Positions 17,793 through 26,494 of a stretch of 64,000 bases of DNA are shown here, piece by piece; the first letter of the stretch is position 1, and every line of letters starts with the position of its first letter. Origin of the DNA: Agromyces humatus (GTDB lineage: Bacteria > Actinomycetota > Actinomycetes > Actinomycetales > Microbacteriaceae); assembly GCF_021228295.1 (NCBI RefSeq), contig NZ_JAJQPD010000012.1:1-64000 (forward strand), written 5' to 3'. A program made the translations under genes and the position numbers. The notes beneath the pieces are model-generated. The model was not told where the DNA came from. It searched no databases and saw only the letters and a list, made by a program, of their open reading frames with translations.

Positions 17793-18968
17793 TCAGCGCA
17801 CGCACGCCCCTGAATCGACGGGCGTGTCGAGCCCCGGTGCCGCATCGGCGAGCGGTGTCAGCGTCGAGACCGGAATCGCGAACCCGACAAGATCCGACGT
17901 GTCGGAGCGCGCGAACACGACGCCGCCGACCTCGCCGTCCTGGGTCAGCACCGGTCCGCCCGAGTTTCCGTGGTCGACGTCTGCCGAGAGCGTCACGATC
18001 TCACGGGTCGACGTCGTGCCGGCGGCCTCGATCGTGAGCGGCCCGTTCGCCGCGACACGACCCGGGCGAAGCTCGAAGGGGCCGCCGAACGGGTAGCCCG
18101 CGACCGCGACGTCGTCGCCGACCGCGGGCTCGTCGATCGCGAGTGATGGGGTCTCGAGCCCGTCGACGGCGATGAGTGCCAGGTCGTTCTCGGCATCGAA
18201 CGCGACGACGCGACCGGGGAGCGCCGGCTGGCCGGGCGCCTCTACGATGGGCTCCGTCACGCCGGCCACGACGTGCGCGTTGGTGACCACGCGATCGGGT
18301 GCCACGACGAAGCCGCTGCCCGAGAGGTTGCTGCCGCACTCGAAGGCGTTGCCGGTGATGCGCACCACTGATCGCGAGGCCTCGGCGAGCACTGCGGAGT
18401 CGACCGCGCCGGTGGGTGCCTCGCCGTCGACGGGCGGGGCGTCGAGCACGTCGACGAGCCAGGGGATCGCCTCGCCGAGCGCGGCCGTGCGCAACTGGGC
18501 GAGCAACGACCGCGTCGGAGCCGGGGTGACCGCGTCGAGGGTCTGCAGCACGCGTGAGCCCGCGACCGCGGGGGAGAGCACGGGCACGCCCATGGCCGAG
18601 ACGCCCGACGCGACGAGCGCGACGACGAACGCGGTGACGAGCAGGTTGCCGATGGCGCCGAGTACTCGGTCGAGCACGCCGAGCTTGACGGCCCGCACGC
18701 CGCTGCGCAGGGCACGGCCGACGACCGCGCCGAGCCAGGCGCCGAGGCCGAGCAGCACGAGTGCCGAGAAGATCGCGGCGGGGGCCCGCCACTCGGGCCA
18801 GGGCACGAGCGCGGCGACCCACGGCATCACGAAGTACGAGGCGATGGCACCGGCGACGAGCCCGACGAGTCCCGCGGCGGTGCGCAGCAGCCCTGATCGC
18901 CAGCCGTTGACGATCGCGCCGATGAAGACCAGCACGAGCACGATGTCGAGCACGAGGCTCCAGCCCAT
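17793..18968 (-). CDS. MarP-like membrane serine protease (CvpA plus trypsin-like domain)
   Basis: 391 residues. Four membrane helices of a CvpA-like domain (about 5-125) anchor an extracytoplasmic chymotrypsin-fold protease. The triad is His232 (TNAHVV), Asp262 (ENDLALI) and Ser336 (DHGNSGGPV), spacing close to mycobacterial MarP. Cys211 and a Cys near the C terminus (DSGACVR) match the disulfide pair known in MarP. MarP protects mycobacteria against acid and oxidative stress by processing wall hydrolases; that role is extrapolated. Start ATG 18968 sits at the first helix; upstream frame adds a hydrophilic stretch unlike the family. Confidence 0.9.
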   Translation of the reverse strand: MGWSLVLDIVLVLVFIGAIVNGWRSGLLRTAAGLVGLVAGAIASYFVMPWVAALVPWPEWRAPAAIFSALVLLGLGAWLGAVVGRALRSGVRAVKLGVLDRVLGAIGNLLVTAFVVALVASGVSAMGVPVLSPAVAGSRVLQTLDAVTPAPTRSLLAQLRTAALGEAIPWLVDVLDAPPVDGEAPTGAVDSAVLAEASRSVVRITGNAFECGSNLSGSGFVVAPDRVVTNAHVVAGVTEPIVEAPGQPALPGRVVAFDAENDLALIAVDGLETPSLAIDEPAVGDDVAVAGYPFGGPFELRPGRVAANGPLTIEAAGTTSTREIVTLSADVDHGNSGGPVLTQDGEVGGVVFARSDTSDLVGFAIPVSTLTPLADAAPGLDTPVDSGACVR

Positions 18969-19040
18969 GTGCGGCTCCGTTCGATCGATCGGCGGGGACT
19001 CCCAGCCTGCGACATCCGACTCCAAGAGTGCTGAAGACGC

Positions 19041-19077
19041 GCGAACGGCCGCACCGTGAGTCGGTACGGCCGTTCGC
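19041..19077 (-). terminator. Terminator of the fasciclin gene
   Basis: GCGAACGGCCGCACC (19041-19055) pairs with GGTACGGCCGTTCGC (19063-19077) with one mismatch and a seven-base loop, 21 bases past the fasciclin stop on the minus strand. Confidence 0.7.
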
Positions 19078-19097
19078 AGGGCGCGTGTGCGGTGCTC

Positions 19098-19763
19098 CTA
19101 CATCGTGGGCATGAGCACCGAGTCGACGAGGTAGACCGTCGCGTTCGCGGTCTGCACGCCGCCGCAGATGACCGCGGCGTCGTTCACCATGAGCTCGTCA
19201 CCCGAGCCCGTCACCTCGACCGTGCCGCCCTGCACCGTCGTCTGCGTGCCGACGACCTCGTCGGGCGAGAGCTGGCCGGGCACCACGTGGTAGGTGAGGA
19301 TCGCCGACAGCGTCTCGGAGTCGGTCTTCAGCGCCTCGATGGTCGCCGGATCGATCTTGGCGAACGCTTCGTCGACCGGCGCGAACACCGTGAACTCGTC
19401 GCCGTTCAGCGTGTCGACGAGGTCGACGTCGGGGTTCAGCTGGCCCGATACCGCGGCCACGAGGGTCGCCAGCAGCGGGTTGTTCGAGGCGGCGACGGCG
19501 ACCGGGTCGGTCGACATGCCGACGACCGAGCCGGGTCCGTCGGGGACCGCTTCGGCGTAGGCGGCGCAACCGGGGCCGACGAGGTCGGCGGCGGGGTCGG
19601 CCTCCATGGCCTCCTCGGTCGGCGTCGCCTCCTCCGACATGGTGGGCTCCTCGTCGGCGGTCGAGTCGCCGGGCGAACTGCAGCCGGCGAGGCCGAGCAT
19701 CGCGACCGCCGTGATCGCGAAGACGGCGAGGGTCGTGCGAGTGCTGTGTGCGTTGGATCGCAT
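19098..19763 (-). CDS. Fasciclin-domain surface lipoprotein (MPT83/MPT70-like)
   Basis: 221 residues. A lipoprotein signal peptide ends in LGLAGC with Cys28 as the lipidation site. An acidic Glu/Thr linker leads to a single FAS1 domain: [45 protein letters not shown] and YLVDSVLMP at the end. The order of FAS1 boxes is complete. In mycobacteria, MPT83 and MPT70 are such proteins and are controlled by SigK. Here the gene diverges from a DipZ remnant and sigK-rskA. The ATG follows AAGGAG. Cell-surface adhesion is the usual role proposed. Confidence 0.92.
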   Translation of the reverse strand: MRSNAHSTRTTLAVFAITAVAMLGLAGCSSPGDSTADEEPTMSEEATPTEEAMEADPAADLVGPGCAAYAEAVPDGPGSVVGMSTDPVAVAASNNPLLATLVAAVSGQLNPDVDLVDTLNGDEFTVFAPVDEAFAKIDPATIEALKTDSETLSAILTYHVVPGQLSPDEVVGTQTTVQGGTVEVTGSGDELMVNDAAVICGGVQTANATVYLVDSVLMPTM

Positions 19764-19812
19764 CGTGTGCTCCTTCGTGAGTGCCGGCCTCCGAACGGGG
19801 CCGATACGTGGG

Positions 19813-19839
19813 GTTCGGAGCGGTCCTCGATCCGGATTG
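19813..19839 (-). promoter_or_regulatory. Candidate SigK-type promoter of the fasciclin gene
   Basis: Read on the minus strand, CAATCC (19839-19834) and CCGAAC (19818-19813) are separated by 15 bases. They resemble the mycobacterial SigK promoter pattern CCATCC / CCGAAT as I recall it. Transcription would start about 40 bases before the fasciclin ATG. The pattern is short, so this is a candidate only. Confidence 0.45.
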
Positions 19840-19964
19840 GAAGCGACCGGCGCAAGGTGTCCGAGCGGCACCGCCCGACCGGGCAGCGCGAGCCATGCGG
19901 CATCCGACCAATCGATTCGGGCTTCGGCTTCGAATCACTTGTCGACCCGAGAAAGCAGGACCAC

Positions 19965-20090
19965 GTGATCACCCTCGCCCTCATCGGCCCCCTCGGCGGT
20001 CTCATCACCGGCATCTCGCCGTGCACCCTCCCCATGCTCACCGTCACGATGTCGACCGGGGTCGACGCCTACTCCTTCACGTTCGGATGA
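19965..20090 (+). pseudogene. Truncated DipZ/CcdA-like N-terminal remnant
   Basis: A 41-codon frame from GTG 19965. Its product, ALIGPLGGLITGISPCTLPM, is the first membrane helix of DipZ/CcdA-type thiol-electron transporters, where GLITGISPC is highly conserved and the Cys is redox-active. After about 24 residues the similarity ends and the frame stops. Full proteins are several hundred residues, so this is a broken gene or conceivably a retained one-helix peptide. It sits exactly where dipZ would be in an mpt83-dipZ-like locus, and its stop overlaps an upstream possible start of sigK. Confidence 0.7.
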
Positions 20091-20152
20091 TCCATGTCCT
20101 CGAATTCCGCAGTAGTGCCGCCGGCGTCTCGGCCCGCGACCCTCGATCTGAC

Positions 20153-20746
20153 ATGCTTGGACTCGTGGTCGACGGCAGCGGGGCAGGCGCACCGGCATCG
20201 GCGCCGACACCCGACGAATTGCTCGCCCGGGTCGGCGAGGGTGACCGGGAGGCGTTCGCCGCGCTCTACGACACCACCGTCCCGCGGGTCTTCGGGCTCG
20301 TGCGCCGGCTCGTGGTCGACCCGGCGCAGGCCGAGGAGGTGACGCAGGACGTGTACCTCGAGATCTGGCAGACGGCAACCCGGTTCGACCCGGCGCGCGG
20401 GAGCGCGCTCGCCTGGATGTTCACGCTCGCCCACCGGCGCGCGGTCGACCGAATCCGCGCGGCGCAGGCCGCCCACGACCGCGATCTGCGCATCGGTGCT
20501 CGCGATCTCGACGTGCCGGTCGACACGGTCGCCGAGGCGGTCGAGGTGCGCGTCGAGCACGAGCGCGTCCACGAGGCGCTCGCCGACCTCTCGCAACTGC
20601 AGCGCCAGTGCGTGGCGCTCGCGTACTACGACGGGCTCACGCAGCGCGAGATCGCCGAGCGGCTGGAGGTTCCGCTGGGTACGGTGAAGACGCGATTGCG
20701 CGACGGGATGATCCGACTGAGATCCGCTTTGGGGGTGACGACATGA
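20153..20746 (+). CDS. sigK: ECF RNA polymerase sigma factor SigK
   Basis: 197 residues. Region 2 (DREAFAALYDTTVPRVFGLV, TQDVYLEIWQTATRFDPARGSALAWMFTLAHRRAVDRIR) and region 4 (LADLSQLQRQCVALAYYDGLTQREIAERLEVPLGTVKTRLRDGMIRLR) are intact and strongly resemble mycobacterial SigK, including the RGSALAW block. ATG 20153 gives a length close to known SigK; an earlier ATG at 20087 overlaps the DipZ remnant. Its stop overlaps rskA (ATGA), as expected for a sigma/anti-sigma pair kept in balance by coupled translation. Confidence 0.92.
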   Translation: MLGLVVDGSGAGAPASAPTPDELLARVGEGDREAFAALYDTTVPRVFGLVRRLVVDPAQAEEVTQDVYLEIWQTATRFDPARGSALAWMFTLAHRRAVDRIRAAQAAHDRDLRIGARDLDVPVDTVAEAVEVRVEHERVHEALADLSQLQRQCVALAYYDGLTQREIAERLEVPLGTVKTRLRDGMIRLRSALGVTT

Positions 20747-21609
20747 CCGAGCCGCGAGACGACGACCGCGAGCACGCGGATGAGTCGCGCCCGGCGCGCG
20801 AGTTCGCCTCGCTCGAGGCGATGCACGAGCTCGCCGCGGCGCACGCGCTCGATGCGCTCGACGCCGACGAGCGCGCGGCGTTCGATGCCGCCGCCGATGC
20901 GTCGCCCGAGCTGCGCGCCGAGGCCGACTCCTATGCCGAGTCGGCGGCGGTGCTCGCAGCCCTCGCCGAGCCCGTCGAACCGCCCCCCGCCCTCAAGCTG
21001 CGGCTGATGTCGCAGCTCGACGGGCTGCCGCAGGCGGCGTCGCAACCCACCGCGGCCGAGGGCTCGACCGCCGAGTCGACGGGTACGGCCGAGCTCGCGA
21101 CATCCGCGGCGCCGCTCGATCGCCCGGCCGGACGGGCGCGGGCCCATGCCCGCCGCCGATGGTTCGAACGCCCCGGTGCGATCCTCGGCGTCGCCGCCGC
21201 GACGATCGTCCTGATCGCGGGCGTCGTCGTCGGCGTCGGATGGCCCGGCCCCAACGGTTGGGGCGCACAGCTCGAGATGGCCGCGCTCGCCACGGCACCC
21301 GACGCGCAGTCGCAGACCCTCGAGGTCGCGGGCGGGGGCGAGGTCACGCTCGTCTCATCGGCCGACCAGGGGCGCTCCGGCGTGGTCGTCGCCGGACTGC
21401 CCGAGCTCGAGGCCGACCAGACGTACGAGCTCTGGTACATCGACGACTCGGGTGCGGCATCGGCCGGCACGTTCGACGTCTCGGGCGACGAGACGTGGCG
21501 GGTGCTCGAGGGATCGTTCGTCCCAGGTGTCGCCGTCGGCGTCACCGTCGAACCGGCGGGCGGTTCGCCGCAACCCACCACCGAACCGATCGTCGTCATC
21601 CCCACGTAG
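20743..21609 (+). CDS. rskA: Anti-sigma-K factor RskA
   Basis: 288 residues. A cytoplasmic anti-sigma segment (about 25-90; MHELAAAHALDALDADERAAFD is typical of RskA) leads through a flexible Ala/Thr/Ser linker to one membrane helix (ILGVAAATIVLIAGVVVGVGW) and an extracytoplasmic domain with YELWYIDDSGAASAGTF and VGVTVEPAGGSPQPTTEPI, the RskA C-terminal signature. It should hold SigK at the membrane until cleaved by regulated proteolysis. The neighbouring MarP-like protease is tempting but unproven as part of that pathway. Confidence 0.92.
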   Translation: MTEPRDDDREHADESRPAREFASLEAMHELAAAHALDALDADERAAFDAAADASPELRAEADSYAESAAVLAALAEPVEPPPALKLRLMSQLDGLPQAASQPTAAEGSTAESTGTAELATSAAPLDRPAGRARAHARRRWFERPGAILGVAAATIVLIAGVVVGVGWPGPNGWGAQLEMAALATAPDAQSQTLEVAGGGEVTLVSSADQGRSGVVVAGLPELEADQTYELWYIDDSGAASAGTFDVSGDETWRVLEGSFVPGVAVGVTVEPAGGSPQPTTEPIVVIPT

Positions 21610-21652
21610 TCGACGGCCCACAAACGGATGCCCCGGCCGCGACGTGCTCGGA

Positions 21653-21658
21653 TAGGGT
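21653..21658 (+). promoter_or_regulatory. -10 box for the LLM oxidoreductase gene
   Basis: TAGGGT fits TANNNT and would start a leader of about 50 nt that includes the ribosome site GAGGAG. No clear -35 is visible. Confidence 0.4.
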
Positions 21659-21713
21659 CTGAGTGCTCGCGGCCGATCTGCCCGGGCGCCCCTTCACACG
21701 ACGAGGAGTGACG

Positions 21714-22763
21714 ATGCGCGTCGGCATGTTCCTGAACTACGCGGGCGGATTCCGCGAGGCGGCCGATGAGGTCGCCGAACTCGAACAGGCGGGCATCGAC
21801 CGCATCGCGGTGCCCGAGGCCTACTCGTTCGACGCCGTCAGCCAGCTCGGCTTCCTCGCCGCGCGCACGTCGAAGATCACGCTCGCCTCGGGCATCCTGC
21901 AGCTCTACACCCGCACGCCCACCCTCACCGCGATGACCGCAGCCGGGCTCGACTACGTCTCCGACGGGCGGTTCGAGCTCGGCATCGGCGCATCGGGTCC
22001 GCAGGTCATCGAGGGCTTCCACGGCGTGCGCTACGACGCCCCGCTCGGGCGCACGCGCGAGATCATCGAGATCTGCCGCATGACCTGGCGGCGCGAGCCG
22101 GTCGTGCACCAGGGCGCGAAGTACCACATCCCGCTCCCCAAGGGCGAGGGCACCGGACTCGGCAAGCCCCTGAAGCTCATCAACCACCCCGTGCGCGAGC
22201 GCATCCCGATCACGATCGCCTCGCTCGGCCAGAAGTCGGTCGAGCAGACCGCCGAGCTCGCCGAAGGCTGGATGCCGATGTTCTTCCACCCCGAGCGTGC
22301 TGCCGGCGTGTGGGGCGAGGCGCTCGCCGCGGGCGCCGCCAAGCGGGCACCCGACCTCGGGCCGCTCGACGTCTTCGCGAGCCCGGCGCTCGCCATCACC
22401 GAGAATCCCGAGCTCGTCGCCGCCGCGCTCGCGTCGGTCAAGCCGAACCTCGCGCTCTACATCGGCGGCATGGGCGCGCGCGGCAAGAACTTCTACAACG
22501 ACCTCATCGCGAGCTACGGTTTCGAGGCCGAGGCGGCGCTCATCCAAGACCTCTACCTCTCGGGCCGTCGTGACGAGGCGATCGCCGCGGTTCCCGATGA
22601 ACTCGTGCAGGCGATCTCGCTCATCGGCCCGGCCTCGTACGTCGCCGAGCGCGTGGCGGCATTCGCCGAGGCCGGGGTCACGACCCTCAATGTGACCCCG
22701 CTCGCGCGGTCGTCGGCCGAGCGGGTCGCCCTCATGTCGGGGTTCCGCGCGCTCATCGGGTGA
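21714..22763 (+). CDS. LLM-class flavin (probably F420)-dependent oxidoreductase
   Basis: 349 residues of the luciferase-like monooxygenase superfamily, a TIM barrel. Motifs: GMFLNYAGGF, EQAGIDRIAVPEAYSFDAVSQLGFLAARTSKITLASGI, GRFELGIGASGPQVIEGFHG, IPITIASLGQKSVE, and a C-terminal GPASYVAERVAAFAEAGVTTLNV. The ASGPQVIEG region is typical of F420-binding members common in actinobacteria. Substrate unknown. The ATG at 21714 follows ACGAGGAG. It stands alone, after rskA. Confidence 0.88.
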   Translation: MRVGMFLNYAGGFREAADEVAELEQAGIDRIAVPEAYSFDAVSQLGFLAARTSKITLASGILQLYTRTPTLTAMTAAGLDYVSDGRFELGIGASGPQVIEGFHGVRYDAPLGRTREIIEICRMTWRREPVVHQGAKYHIPLPKGEGTGLGKPLKLINHPVRERIPITIASLGQKSVEQTAELAEGWMPMFFHPERAAGVWGEALAAGAAKRAPDLGPLDVFASPALAITENPELVAAALASVKPNLALYIGGMGARGKNFYNDLIASYGFEAEAALIQDLYLSGRRDEAIAAVPDELVQAISLIGPASYVAERVAAFAEAGVTTLNVTPLARSSAERVALMSGFRALIG

Positions 22764-22800
22764 CGCGGGAGGAGACATCCGTTCGCCGCTGTCCGCCACC

Positions 22801-22818
22801 GGTGAACGGCGAGTGAAC
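22801..22818 (+). promoter_or_regulatory. PHO-box-like direct repeats upstream of the DUF1508 gene
   Basis: GGTGAAC (22801-22807) and AGTGAAC (22812-22818) are spaced exactly 11 bp, like the PHO box at pstS (35253-35270). A third GGTGAAT (22825-22831) is shifted by two bases. The site is about 110 bp before the start codon of the DUF1508 gene. Confidence 0.4.
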
Positions 22819-22926
22819 GAACCGGGTGAATCGCAGGTCGATGCTGGTGCCGAGGCGATTCGCGGTCTACCGTGAGTACACGCTCACAGCGACGTGGGTG
22901 CGAGGGAACACCTGGGGAGGGCCGCC

Positions 22927-23109
22927 ATGGCGGGTACGTTCGAGCTCTACAAGGACGCTGCAGGGGAGTTCCGGTTCCGGCTGAAGGCCGCGAACGGGCA
23001 GACCATCGCGTCGTCCCAGGCCTACACGACGAAGGCGGCTGCGCAGAACGGCATCGAATCGGTGCGCACCAACGCGCCCGACGCATCGCTCGACGACCAG
23101 ACCGACTAG
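22927..23109 (+). CDS. DUF1508 (YegP-type) small protein
   Basis: 60 residues forming one YegP unit: GTFELYKDAAGEFRFRLKAANGQ, then IASSQAYTTKAAAQNGIESV. The family is compact beta-beta-beta-alpha and of unknown biochemical function; many copies occur as tandem pairs, but this is a single unit. The ATG at 22927 is preceded by GGGGAGGG. Possible PHO-type repeats lie upstream. Confidence 0.85.
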   Translation: MAGTFELYKDAAGEFRFRLKAANGQTIASSQAYTTKAAAQNGIESVRTNAPDASLDDQTD

Positions 23110-23172
23110 CTCGAACACCCCGCCCGGCGATGCCCGGTGCGTCGCGGATCACCCCGGGCAGCGCCTTCGACG

Positions 23173-24354
23173 CTACGGCTGCCGCTGCGGCGTTGCCGCG
23201 GGCATCCGGGACGGTTCGCCGCGCCACGCCGCGTAGGCCCACACCGCGAGGGCCAGCATCGGCCCCCAGAACCAGAGCGGCAGCACGAGGTTCAGGAGCA
23301 CGCCGTCGATGATGGCGTCGACGTCACCGATCATCCTGAGCATCGGTACGGCCGAGATGCACAGCGCCGCGGCCGCCAGGAGGCCGGGAACGACGGCCAC
23401 GGGAGTGGGAACCGCGCGTCCGCCGATGCGCGGCATCCACCGCGGGAACCGCCGGCCCCATGGCAGGATCAGTCCGAGGGTGAGGACGCTCGCCGCGACC
23501 GCACCCGAGCCGAGCATGAGCCCGGTCGCGAGGACATCAGGGGTCATCGCGTCGCGATCGGGGCCGAACACCGGCCACGGGGTGAGCCAGGTCGCGCGTG
23601 CCACCGCGTAGGGCAGCGGCCCGAGCGCGGCGAGCACGGTGATCACGCGGCGGTGCCGTACGAGCCAGGCCTCGAATGCGCGCCCGCCGCGGCGTGTGCG
23701 CAGCGCGATCACCGCGAGCGCCGACCACGCGAGGATCGCCGCGATCAGCACGCCGGCGACGAGCAGCCCGGGTGCATCGTCGGCGAGCGCGGAGCCGAAC
23801 GCGGTCGCGAAGTCGCCGACGCCCTCGACCGTCAGGCCGGCGATCCAGACGGATGCCGCGACCAGCACGGCGAGGCCGGCGAGCAGGGGCACGCCGAGTC
23901 GGGGTCTGCGGAACAGGGTCACGATGATCGTGACGATGCCGGCGACGACGGCGAGCAGCCCGAACAGGTAGCCCGCGATGGCGATGATGCCGATGCTCCC
24001 GAACACGGTGCCCATCACGATCGCAATGGCGCCCGAGGCGAACCCGAGCGGCGTGACGAGGCCGGGCCGCGCGTCGCCGGTCGCCAGCAGGGCGAGCACG
24101 ACACCGGCGAGTCCGGTCGCGATCGCCGTCAGGGCGACGACCTCGGGTCCGAGGAACGTGCCTTCGGAGCTCAGCATCCCGTCGGTGCCGAACGGGTTCG
24201 ACTCGGGCGCGAAGAGCCAGACGAGGCCGAGACCCGCGACCGCCGCCGATGCGACGAGCGCGAGGGCGCCGATCGCCCGCAACAGCCGATCGCGTCGTGC
24301 GACGGCGCCGTCGGGCGCTTCGCGCGGCAGTGGTGGGTGCTCTGTGAACGACAT
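23173..24354 (-). CDS. Polytopic membrane protein, function unknown
   Basis: 393 residues with about nine hydrophobic helices and few charged residues between them (for example IAIVMGTVFGSIGIIAIAG, GVPLLAGLAVLVAASVWIAG). A short loop with RMIGDVDAIIDGVLLNLVLPLWFWGP lies near the C terminus. No transporter or enzyme motif was recognised. Similar Microbacteriaceae membrane proteins are common next to two-component systems, and this gene diverges from a NarL-type kinase/regulator pair, which might control it or sense through it; this is inference. Confidence 0.7.
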   Translation of the reverse strand: MSFTEHPPLPREAPDGAVARRDRLLRAIGALALVASAAVAGLGLVWLFAPESNPFGTDGMLSSEGTFLGPEVVALTAIATGLAGVVLALLATGDARPGLVTPLGFASGAIAIVMGTVFGSIGIIAIAGYLFGLLAVVAGIVTIIVTLFRRPRLGVPLLAGLAVLVAASVWIAGLTVEGVGDFATAFGSALADDAPGLLVAGVLIAAILAWSALAVIALRTRRGGRAFEAWLVRHRRVITVLAALGPLPYAVARATWLTPWPVFGPDRDAMTPDVLATGLMLGSGAVAASVLTLGLILPWGRRFPRWMPRIGGRAVPTPVAVVPGLLAAAALCISAVPMLRMIGDVDAIIDGVLLNLVLPLWFWGPMLALAVWAYAAWRGEPSRMPAATPQRQP

Positions 24355-24475
24355 GTCGTCTCCGATCTCGTGGCAGGTGCCGGTTCACCCGTAGCCTCGC
24401 CCGTCGCCCCGCCGGGCCGCCTCACCCGATCGGGTGAGACCCTCGCCGGCGCCCACCGCTATCGTGGGTCGGGCG

Positions 24476-25780
24476 ATGACCGCGCCAGCCCGTACCCCAC
24501 CGTCGCCCGCGATCGCCCGGGCCGGCTCGTCGCGGCCGCCGTCGCTCGCCGACTGGGTCTGGGCCGCAGCCGCCGCCGCGGCCCTGCTGCCGCTCACGCT
24601 CGTCGAGATCTTCGCGGCGGCCCGTCTTCCGCACGATGGCGGCTGGCTCGTGGCAACGCTCACGCTGTACGCCGTGCTGCACGTCACGATCGCCCTGCGC
24701 CGCCGCTGGTTGCGGGCAACGCTGGCTGTGGCATCCGTGAGCATGTTCGGTCTCGTGATCGCAAGCCTGCCCGGCATGCCGATCGATGCCGTGCTGCTGC
24801 CGAGCAGCCTCTGCTTCCTCGTGATCGTGTTCACCGCGGCGGCGAGCGACGACCGCCTGGCCGACGTCGCCTCGATCGTGGTGGGCCTCGTCGGCGCGGC
24901 GATGATGACGGCGGTCTCAGTGCCGTGGGCGCCCACGGCCGGGCCGGGCGAGCTGATCGCACTCGCCGGATTCCTCGTCGCCTCGGTCGGCGCTGCCTGG
25001 GCTCTCGGACGTTATCGCCGCGAATCCCGCCGCAAGCTCGCCGCGCAGGAGGTCGCACGGGAACAGGCCGCCGAGATCCGGTTGCAGGCCGACCGCGCCG
25101 CCGTCGCCGACGAGCGCCGCCGCATCGGGCGCGAGCTGCACGATGTGATCTCGCATTCGCTCGCGGTCATGGTCGCGCAGGCCGAGGCCGCCCGCGTGCT
25201 GCAGGGCCGCGACGACGCGCGTTCGCGCGCCGCCGTCGTGCAGGTCGTCGAGACCGGTCGTGCCGCGATGACCGACATGCGCGGCCTGCTCGGGGTGCTG
25301 GCCGAACCGACTGCGGTGCGGGCGACCGCGTCCGCGCACGCGCCCGTCCCGCCGCCGCGCGAACCGAGCCCCGGGCTCGACGACGTCGCCGCCCTCGTCG
25401 AACGCGCCGCCGGCCCGCACCGATCGGTCGTGCTCAGCTCGTCGGGCGCGCAGGGGCCGGTCAGTCCCGGCGTCGCGCTCGCCGCGTACCGCGTCATCCA
25501 GGAATCCCTCACCAACACCTTGCGCCACACCCGGCCGCCGACATCGAGCGCAGTGCGCCTGACATGGGGCGACGACGAGCTGACCGTCGCGGTCACCGAC
25601 GACGGCGTCCCGACGGTGCCCGATGCCGCGTCGCATCCGGGTGGCGCCGGCCGCGGCATCCGGGGCATGCATGACCGGGTCGAGCACGTCGGCGGGCGCT
25701 TCGAGAGCCGACCCCGCGAGGGCGGCGGATGGCTGACGATCGCAACGTTTCCGCTGACGCCCGAGGAATCCCGTGACTGA
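24476..25780 (+). CDS. NarL-type sensor histidine kinase (second pair)
   Basis: 434 residues. About five membrane helices (20-170) lead to a coiled coil and HisKA_3 domain with DERRRIGRELHDVISHSLAVMVAQAEAAR, where the His in RELHDV is the phospho-acceptor. The HATPase_c domain has YRVIQESLTNTLRHTRPP and VTDDGVP...GRGIRGMHDRVEHVGG. Start ATG 24476 precedes the proline-rich N tail. The stop overlaps the regulator start. Its promoter region is shared with a divergent membrane-protein gene. Confidence 0.88.
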   Translation: MTAPARTPPSPAIARAGSSRPPSLADWVWAAAAAAALLPLTLVEIFAAARLPHDGGWLVATLTLYAVLHVTIALRRRWLRATLAVASVSMFGLVIASLPGMPIDAVLLPSSLCFLVIVFTAAASDDRLADVASIVVGLVGAAMMTAVSVPWAPTAGPGELIALAGFLVASVGAAWALGRYRRESRRKLAAQEVAREQAAEIRLQADRAAVADERRRIGRELHDVISHSLAVMVAQAEAARVLQGRDDARSRAAVVQVVETGRAAMTDMRGLLGVLAEPTAVRATASAHAPVPPPREPSPGLDDVAALVERAAGPHRSVVLSSSGAQGPVSPGVALAAYRVIQESLTNTLRHTRPPTSSAVRLTWGDDELTVAVTDDGVPTVPDAASHPGGAGRGIRGMHDRVEHVGGRFESRPREGGGWLTIATFPLTPEESRD

Positions 25781-26444
25781 GACGGCCGCGACCGAACGCA
25801 TCCGCGTCGCGATCGCCGACGACCAGGCGCTCATCCGTTCCGCGGTGCACGCCATGATCGAGGTGCACGACGGCCTCGACGTCGTCGCCGAGGCATCCGA
25901 TGGCGCCGAACTGCTCGAACTCGCCCGCGCGCACCGCATCGACGTGGTGTTGATGGACGTGCGGATGCCTCGCCTCGACGGTATCGAGACGACGGCGCTG
26001 CTGCGCCGCGACCATCCGCATACCCGGGTGCTGGTGCTGACGACGTACGACCTCGACGAGTACGTCTTCGCCGCGATCCGGGCGGGAGCGAGCGGATTCC
26101 TCACCAAGGACACCTCGAGCGACGAGCTCGGCGACGCGATCCGGTCGGTGCACGCGGGCGATTCGGTGCTCGCACCCCGCGCGACCGCGAGTCTCGTGGA
26201 CTTCGTCGCCACGGTGCCCGAACCCGTCGATACCGAGTCGCTGCTCGCCCCGTTCACGGCCCGCGAGCGCGAGGTGCTCGGCCAGCTCGTGACGGGAGCC
26301 TCCAACGACGAGATCGCCGAACGGCTCTACCTCACGGGCAACACCGTCAAGACGCACGTCAAGGCGATCCTCGCGAAGCTCGACCTGCGCGATCGCGTGC
26401 ACGTGGTGATCTGGGCGTACGAGCGCGGGTTCGTGTCGCGGTGA
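25773..26444 (+). CDS. NarL/FixJ-type response regulator (second pair)
   Basis: 223 residues. The receiver has the acidic pair in IADDQ, phospho-acceptor Asp in VVLMDVRMPRLDG and Lys in GFLTKDTSS. A LuxR-type HTH follows: FTAREREVLGQLVTGASNDEIAERL, NTVKTHVKAILAKLDLRD. The GTG start overlaps the kinase stop by eight bases. It ends 50 bp before the split tRNA-Lys gene. Confidence 0.92.
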   Translation: MTETAATERIRVAIADDQALIRSAVHAMIEVHDGLDVVAEASDGAELLELARAHRIDVVLMDVRMPRLDGIETTALLRRDHPHTRVLVLTTYDLDEYVFAAIRAGASGFLTKDTSSDELGDAIRSVHAGDSVLAPRATASLVDFVATVPEPVDTESLLAPFTAREREVLGQLVTGASNDEIAERLYLTGNTVKTHVKAILAKLDLRDRVHVVIWAYERGFVSR

Positions 26445-26481
26445 CGGCGACGCCGAGGAATCACGAATGGAGGCCCGCTGA

Positions 26482-26487
26482 TAGGGT
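26482..26487 (+). promoter_or_regulatory. -10 box of the intron-containing tRNA-Lys gene
   Basis: TAGGGT lies seven bases before the tRNA 5' end, so transcription would begin at or next to the mature 5' nucleotide. Confidence 0.5.
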
Positions 26488-26494
26488 GGTCGAT

